64,000 nucleotides of DNA from Clavibacter capsici (lineage in GTDB: Bacteria > Actinomycetota > Actinomycetes > Actinomycetales > Microbacteriaceae), in assembly GCF_001280205.1 (NCBI RefSeq), contig NZ_CP012573.1, positions 1,426,001 to 1,490,000 on the forward strand, written 5' to 3'. The notes under the pieces were generated by a model. The model saw nothing but the letters and a program-made list of their open reading frames with translations, did no database searches and was not told the DNA's origin. Within the stretch, counting starts at the first letter, position 1, and each line of letters starts with the position of its first letter. This document shows, in pieces, positions 60,104 through 64,000 of the stretch. The translations under genes and the position numbers were made by a program.

Positions 60104-61746
60104 CGGGCGAGCCAGGTGTCGTACAGCGTCGGGGTCGCGACCGACGGCAGGGCCCGGAGCCCCTGGACGCCGGTGCCATGCAGGAAGTGGTTCTGCTGGT
60201 CGTAGAGCGGCAGGATCCAGTACCCGGCCATCACGCGCTGCTGCACGTCGGCGTAGAGCGCCTTCCGCCGCTCCGGGTCGGTCGTGGAGCGCGCCTCGGC
60301 CAGCGCGGCGTCGATCTCCGGCACGGAGACCTTGGCGTGGTTGGCGAAGTAGCCGCTCGGCGCGGGGGTGATGCCGGACGTGTCGTAGAGGATCCGCAGC
60401 ACGTCGGGCCCGGCCTTCGTGTACGGCGCGCTCACGAGCTCGTACGCGTCGTCGCCGAGCGCCTCGTACCAGGAGCCGAGGTCCATGGGCTCCAGCTGCA
60501 CGTCGAAGCCCACGGCCTTGGTCGTGGCCTGGATCTGCTCGAAGAGCGACTGCTCGGCGGGGATCGACTGGTTGGTGCTCACGGGGAAGCGGAGCGTGAG
60601 GCGCTTGCCGTCCCTCGTGCGGATCCCGTCGGCGTCCTTCGCCGACCAGCCCGCCTCGTCGAGGAGGGCGGCGGCGCGGTCCGCGTCGATCGCGAAGAGG
60701 TCGGGGTCGGAGACGGCGGCAGGCTCCGTGCTCGCGAGCGGCGAGTGCGAGCGCTCGGCGGTGCCCTGGAAGAGCGCGGTGATCCCCGCGTCGACGTCGG
60801 CCGAGCGGATGAAGGCCTCCCGCACGCGCTCGTCGTCGAACGGCGCCTGGCCGGAGTTCAGCTCGATGCGGTTGGAGGCGCCCGGCCGCGGCGCGTCGAG
60901 CTCGCCGAGGGTGCCGCCGGAGGCCGCGGACGCGATCGCATCGGGCTGCGCGTTGTCGATCACGTCGACCTCGCCGCTCTGCAGCGCCGCGTAGCGGGAC
61001 GCCGCGTCGGGCAGGAACCGCCAGTCGATCCGCTCGAGGTAGGCGGGGCCGCTGTGCGCGGCGTCGGCCGGCGGCGACGAGTAGGCGTCGTTGCGCACCA
61101 GCGAGATCGACTGCTGGCGGTCCCAGCGCTCGACGCTGAAGGGTCCCGTGCCGATGGGCTGGGCGCAGTTCGCGTCCGTGCCGCGGGCGATCCCGGCGGG
61201 CGACTCCATCGCGAGCCACGGCTGCGAGAGCGACTCGAGCAGCGCGCTGTCGGGCGTCGAGAGCGTGAGCTGCACGGTGTCGGCGTCGACGGCGGTCGCG
61301 TCCGTGACCGCCTGGAGCGCGAGGTACCCGGTGGAGGAGAGCGTGGCGGGATCCTGCACGTGGCGGATGTTCGCGACCACGGCGTCCGCGTCGAACGGCG
61401 TCCCGTCGGTGAAGGAGACGCCCTGCCGCAGCTCCAGCGTGAGGCCGAGGCCGTCGTCGCTCCAGGTCCAGCTGTCGGCGAGCCACGGGGTGATCCCGCC
61501 CTTCCCGTCGAGCGACACGAGCGGCTCGAGGAACTGCGACGACACGAGCGCCTGCGGGTAGTTGCCGCCGACGTGCGGGTCGAGGCACTCGGGCTCCGCG
61601 TCGCCGGACGCGTAGACGAGGGTGCCGCCGGAGACCGGCGTGGTCGACGCCTCGGGGGTGGCCTGGGTGCAGCCGGAGAGGACGAGGGCGGTCGCGGCGA
61701 GGGCGCCGAGGCCCGCGAGGGCGCGGGCGCGCGGGGTGGGGATCAT
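60100..61746 (-). CDS. ABC transporter substrate-binding lipoprotein (SBP family 5)
   Basis: A 548-residue lipoprotein. Signal peptide ends in lipobox LVLSGC (Cys26). The mature protein has GGTLVYASGDAEPECLDPHVGGNYPQ at the start and SFTDGTPFDADAVVANIRHVQDP and RKALYADVQQRVMAGYWILPLYDQQNHFL, typical for DppA/OppA/NikA family. It captures the ligand outside the membrane. The order is A-B-C-DF, all overlapping by four bases. It is divergent from a TetR gene, which is its likely regulator. Ligand could be a peptide, nickel-chelate or opine; not decidable here. Confidence 0.9.
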   Translation of the reverse strand: MIPTPRARALAGLGALAATALVLSGCTQATPEASTTPVSGGTLVYASGDAEPECLDPHVGGNYPQALVSSQFLEPLVSLDGKGGITPWLADSWTWSDDGLGLTLELRQGVSFTDGTPFDADAVVANIRHVQDPATLSSTGYLALQAVTDATAVDADTVQLTLSTPDSALLESLSQPWLAMESPAGIARGTDANCAQPIGTGPFSVERWDRQQSISLVRNDAYSSPPADAAHSGPAYLERIDWRFLPDAASRYAALQSGEVDVIDNAQPDAIASAASGGTLGELDAPRPGASNRIELNSGQAPFDDERVREAFIRSADVDAGITALFQGTAERSHSPLASTEPAAVSDPDLFAIDADRAAALLDEAGWSAKDADGIRTRDGKRLTLRFPVSTNQSIPAEQSLFEQIQATTKAVGFDVQLEPMDLGSWYEALGDDAYELVSAPYTKAGPDVLRILYDTSGITPAPSGYFANHAKVSVPEIDAALAEARSTTDPERRKALYADVQQRVMAGYWILPLYDQQNHFLHGTGVQGLRALPSVATPTLYDTWLAR

Positions 61747-61850
61747 GGGTGCTTCCGATGGGGGCGCCGCTCGGGCGCGGGAGCGGGTGGTTTCTGTACC
61801 GAGTCCAACAATACGCGAGGCGCGGGGCTCCGGTGCGCCAGGATGGGCCC

Positions 61851-62459
61851 ATGACCTCCGCCCGTCCCGCCGGCCGCCCGCGCCGCTCGTCGCGCGCGAC
61901 CCTGGAGGAGGCCGCGGCCGAGCTGTTCCTCGAGAACACGTACGCGGCGACCACCGTGGAGCAGATCGCGCAGCGCGCCGGGGTCAGCCGGGCCACGTTC
62001 TTCAACTACTTCGCCTCCAAGGCCGACCTCCTGTGGGCGGGCCTCGACGACGCGCTGCGCGCGTTCGGGGAGGCGCTCGCGTCGGCCGACCCGGCGCACC
62101 CCTCGGTCGACGCCGTCGTCGAGGCGCTCGTCCAGGCGGCCCGCAGCCGCGGGGAGGGCTGGCTGCCGCTCGCCCTCACCCAGCACGAGGTCATGGGCCT
62201 CGGCGCCGACGTGGCGGGGGAGGGCGTCACGCGCGCGGCGCCGCTCGTGGATCCCGTCGCCCAGGCCCTGGCGCGCGCGACCGGCCGACGCGCCTCGGCG
62301 GGTCCGGTGCGCGTCGCCGCCGCCGTCCTCGCCGCCGCCACGGCCGCGGCCGTCATGGCGTGGGCCGCCGACGGGGTCGGTCGGGGACCGCTGGAGGACG
62401 CGGTGCGCCGCGCGCTGGATCCGCTCCGGCCGGCGCTCGCGGCCATCGCCGCCGGCTGA
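61851..62459 (+). CDS. TetR family transcriptional regulator
   Basis: A 202-residue TetR protein: DNA-binding domain TLEEAAAELFLENTYAATTVEQIA and the HTH with GVSRATFFNYFASKADLLW, then a helical ligand-binding domain rich in Ala. Divergent from the ABC transporter operon with 104 bp between starts, it likely represses the transporter and itself. The spacer has TGTACCGAGTCCAACA at about 61795-61810, an imperfect palindrome that may be an operator. CAGGAT lies 6 bases before the ATG, so the mRNA may be leaderless. An in-frame extension to 61749 is rejected. Confidence 0.88.
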   Translation: MTSARPAGRPRRSSRATLEEAAAELFLENTYAATTVEQIAQRAGVSRATFFNYFASKADLLWAGLDDALRAFGEALASADPAHPSVDAVVEALVQAARSRGEGWLPLALTQHEVMGLGADVAGEGVTRAAPLVDPVAQALARATGRRASAGPVRVAAAVLAAATAAAVMAWAADGVGRGPLEDAVRRALDPLRPALAAIAAG

Positions 62460-62585
62460 ACGTCGAGCGTCCCCGCGGCGAACGGGCGAGGGCCGTCCTC
62501 CGCGGACCTTCCGCGGCCGGCGGGAGCGGTCCTACCCTTGCCGCGCGGCCGGACCGCGCCGCGCCCTCGACCTGGGAAGAGACGC

Positions 62586-63347
62586 ATGGAACTCGCCGCC
62601 GCACCCTCCGACCGACCCCGACCGGAAGGCAGCCGGACGCGCCCGGGCCGTGCTCGCCGCCCGCGCGTGCTCGCCGCCCTGTCCGCCCTCCTCCTCGGGA
62701 CCGCGGCCCTCGCCGCGCTCGCCCCCGCCGGATCCGCGTCCGCCGTCGCCCCCGGCTCCGGCCGCGCGACCCACTACTCGCTCGGGCCGGACGGGAGCGC
62801 CACCAACGGCAACTGCTCGCTCCCCGCGATCCCTGCGGACCGCCTGTACGTCGCGGTCGGCCCCGACGACTACGCCGGCAGCGCCGCGTGCGGCACCTAC
62901 CTCGACGTCACCGGCCCGCGCGGCACCGTCCGGGTCGAGGTCGCCGACCTCTGCTCCGAGTGCGCGAAGGGCCACCTCGACCTCAGCGAGGAGGCGTTCC
63001 GCGCCATCGGCGACTTCGACGCCGGCATCATCCCCGTCTCGTACGCGCCCGTCGCGGCGCCCGTCGTCCCGCCGCTCGCGTTCCGCCTCAAGGAGGGCTC
63101 GTCGGCGTACTGGGCCGCGATCCAGGTGGTCGACGCCGGGACGGAGCTGCGCTCTGTGGAGGTGCGCCTCGGCACGGCATGGGTCCCGCTGTCGCGCACG
63201 GTCTACGGCTACTGGCTCGCGTCGTCCGGCCTCGGTGCCGGTCCCTACACGGTGCGCGTGACGGACGTCACGGGTCGCACGGCGACGGTCCCGGGCATCG
63301 TCCTCGACCCGATGCGGTTGCAGCGCACCTCCGCGCGCCTCGGCTGA
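62586..63347 (+). CDS. Secreted bacterial expansin (EXLX type)
   Basis: A 253-residue protein. The signal peptide runs to about residue 55 (VLAALSALLLGTAALAALAPAGSASA with Ala-x-Ala cleavage). Domain 1 (double-psi beta-barrel) starts GRATHYSLGPDGSATNGNCSLP, has GTYLDVTGPRGTVRVEVADLCSECAKGHLDLS with the HxD-like Asp of the expansin active site, and domain 2 (CBM63-like) carries aromatic residues in YWAAIQVVDAG and YGYWLASSGLG. Expansins loosen plant cell walls without hydrolysis; in Clavibacter, stand-alone expansins are known virulence-related proteins. No cellulase domain is attached. GGGAAGAG lies before the ATG. Confidence 0.9.
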   Translation: MELAAAPSDRPRPEGSRTRPGRARRPRVLAALSALLLGTAALAALAPAGSASAVAPGSGRATHYSLGPDGSATNGNCSLPAIPADRLYVAVGPDDYAGSAACGTYLDVTGPRGTVRVEVADLCSECAKGHLDLSEEAFRAIGDFDAGIIPVSYAPVAAPVVPPLAFRLKEGSSAYWAAIQVVDAGTELRSVEVRLGTAWVPLSRTVYGYWLASSGLGAGPYTVRVTDVTGRTATVPGIVLDPMRLQRTSARLG

Positions 63348-63419
63348 CGGGGCCGCGCGGCGGATCCCGTCGCGGTGCGGCGCGCGGTGCGGGCGGCCCT
63401 GGGGAGCGAGGATGACCGC

Positions 63420-64000
63420 ATGACCTCCGACGCCCCGGGCCCGCCCGACCACGCCGCCCTCGCGTCCTCCTTCGGCGCCGTCTCCGCCCAGTACGACCGC
63501 GTGCGACCCGGCTACCCGGAGGAGGCGGTGATGTGGATGCTGCCGGCCGGCGCCCGCCGCGTCGTCGACCTGGGTGCCGGCACCGGCAAGCTCACCCGCC
63601 TCCTCGCCGGCCGCGGCCTCGCCGTCACGGCCGTGGAGCCCGACTACCGGATGCGCGCCGTGCTCGCCGCGGCCCGTCCCGACGTGACGGCCCGCGCGGG
63701 CTCGGGCGAGGCGATCCCCGTGGGCGACGGCGAGGAGGACGCGGTCCTCGTCGCCCAGGCCTGGCACTGGATGGACGAGGGCGACGCGGCCCGCGAGTGC
63801 GCCCGCGTGCTGCGACCGGGCGGGCGCCTCGGCATCGTGTGGAACGTCATGGACACGGAGGTCGACTGGGTCCGCGAGCTCGACGCGCTCCTCCAGCCCG
63901 GCAGCCGGACCGCCGCCCGCGCCGTGGAGCCGGGCCCGTTCCCCGGCTTCGGCCCGGTCGAGCACGCGTCCTTCGCCCACGTCCACCGCCTCGCACCCGA
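63420..64000 (+). CDS. Class I SAM-dependent methyltransferase (3' end outside window)
   Basis: The first 193 residues are visible. Motif I is RVVDLGAGTGKLTRLLAGRG, motif II VTAVEPDYRM, followed by AIPVGDGEEDAVLVAQAWHWMDEG and a post-motif RPGGRLGIVWNVMD, typical of the Methyltransf_11 group. The N-terminus ALASSFGAVSAQYDRVRPGYP is common to this family. Start ATG at 63420 lies 6 bases after GAGGAT. Function and acceptor unknown. The frame runs open to the right edge. Confidence 0.85.
   Translation, partial: MTSDAPGPPDHAALASSFGAVSAQYDRVRPGYPEEAVMWMLPAGARRVVDLGAGTGKLTRLLAGRGLAVTAVEPDYRMRAVLAAARPDVTARAGSGEAIPVGDGEEDAVLVAQAWHWMDEGDAARECARVLRPGGRLGIVWNVMDTEVDWVRELDALLQPGSRTAARAVEPGPFPGFGPVEHASFAHVHRLAP

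Overview
The window is a 64 kb chromosomal segment of a very GC-rich actinobacterium. Gene content and protein style fit Microbacteriaceae, most likely the plant pathogen genus Clavibacter. The pointers are a mycobacterial/actinobacterial-type ValS, GTP-dependent PEP carboxykinase with a RamB-type regulator, an oligoribonuclease, paired ClpP proteins, an SCO4848-like membrane protein, a DUF6993 lipoprotein, and above all a stand-alone secreted bacterial expansin near the right end. The genus call is inference from gene content; no marker such as rRNA lies in the window. I see no insertion sequence, prophage, integrase, CRISPR array or origin, and the region reads as core chromosome with a few accessory islands.

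Layout, left to right. 1-5.6 kb: end of a ferredoxin-reductase-type flavoprotein, a DUF1697 protein, an MpaB-type oxygenase (DUF2236), DNA polymerase IV, a DUF4190-like membrane protein and UDP-glucose dehydrogenase. 5.7-12.1 kb: a tightly coupled treX-treY-treZ operon for trehalose from glycogen/maltodextrin, divergent from a GerW/YtfJ-like gene. 12.7-16.4 kb: a TPP riboswitch heading a ykoE-ykoD-ykoC ECF transporter for a thiamine precursor, followed by an overlapping P-loop kinase-like gene. 16.4-23.3 kb: small housekeeping genes (zincin-type metalloprotease, tRNA-His, oligoribonuclease, thioredoxin-like protein, tRNA-Arg, nadE, msrA), several unknown small proteins, a frameshifted MarR regulator and a lipoprotein. 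23.4-34.7 kb: ettA, two thioesterases, truncated haemoglobin plus MscS channel, aminopeptidase N, a DsbA-like reductase, rpiB, an Nei-type glycosylase and dps. 34.8-40.3 kb: a huge SCO7613-type membrane protein split into two frames. 40.4-46.5 kb: tRNA-Gly, tRNA-Pro, trigger factor, clpP1-clpP2, a convergent dimethyl-sulfone monooxygenase-like gene (sfnG) and clpX. 46.5-56.5 kb: M3 peptidase, methyltransferase, valS-GNAT-small protein operon, pckG and a divergent RamB/ScfR-like regulator. 56.5-64 kb: a four-gene oligopeptide-type ABC importer with overlapping genes, its divergent TetR regulator, a secreted expansin and the start of a methyltransferase.

Two genes appear broken by single-base losses: the MarR regulator near 22.61 kb and the SCO7613-type membrane protein near 36.99 kb. 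In both, restoring one base would join two fragments into a family-like protein, so sequencing error and real mutation must be told apart.

At the regulatory scale, many start codons sit exactly 6-8 bases after a TANNNT -10 hexamer, which means leaderless mRNAs are common here. The clearest case is a perfect 11-bp inverted repeat at 48622-48654, made of two back-to-back TAGGCT boxes driving an M3 peptidase and a methyltransferase in opposite directions. Transcription units are closed by long GC-rich perfect hairpins (13-19 bp) without U tracts, mostly between convergent genes.
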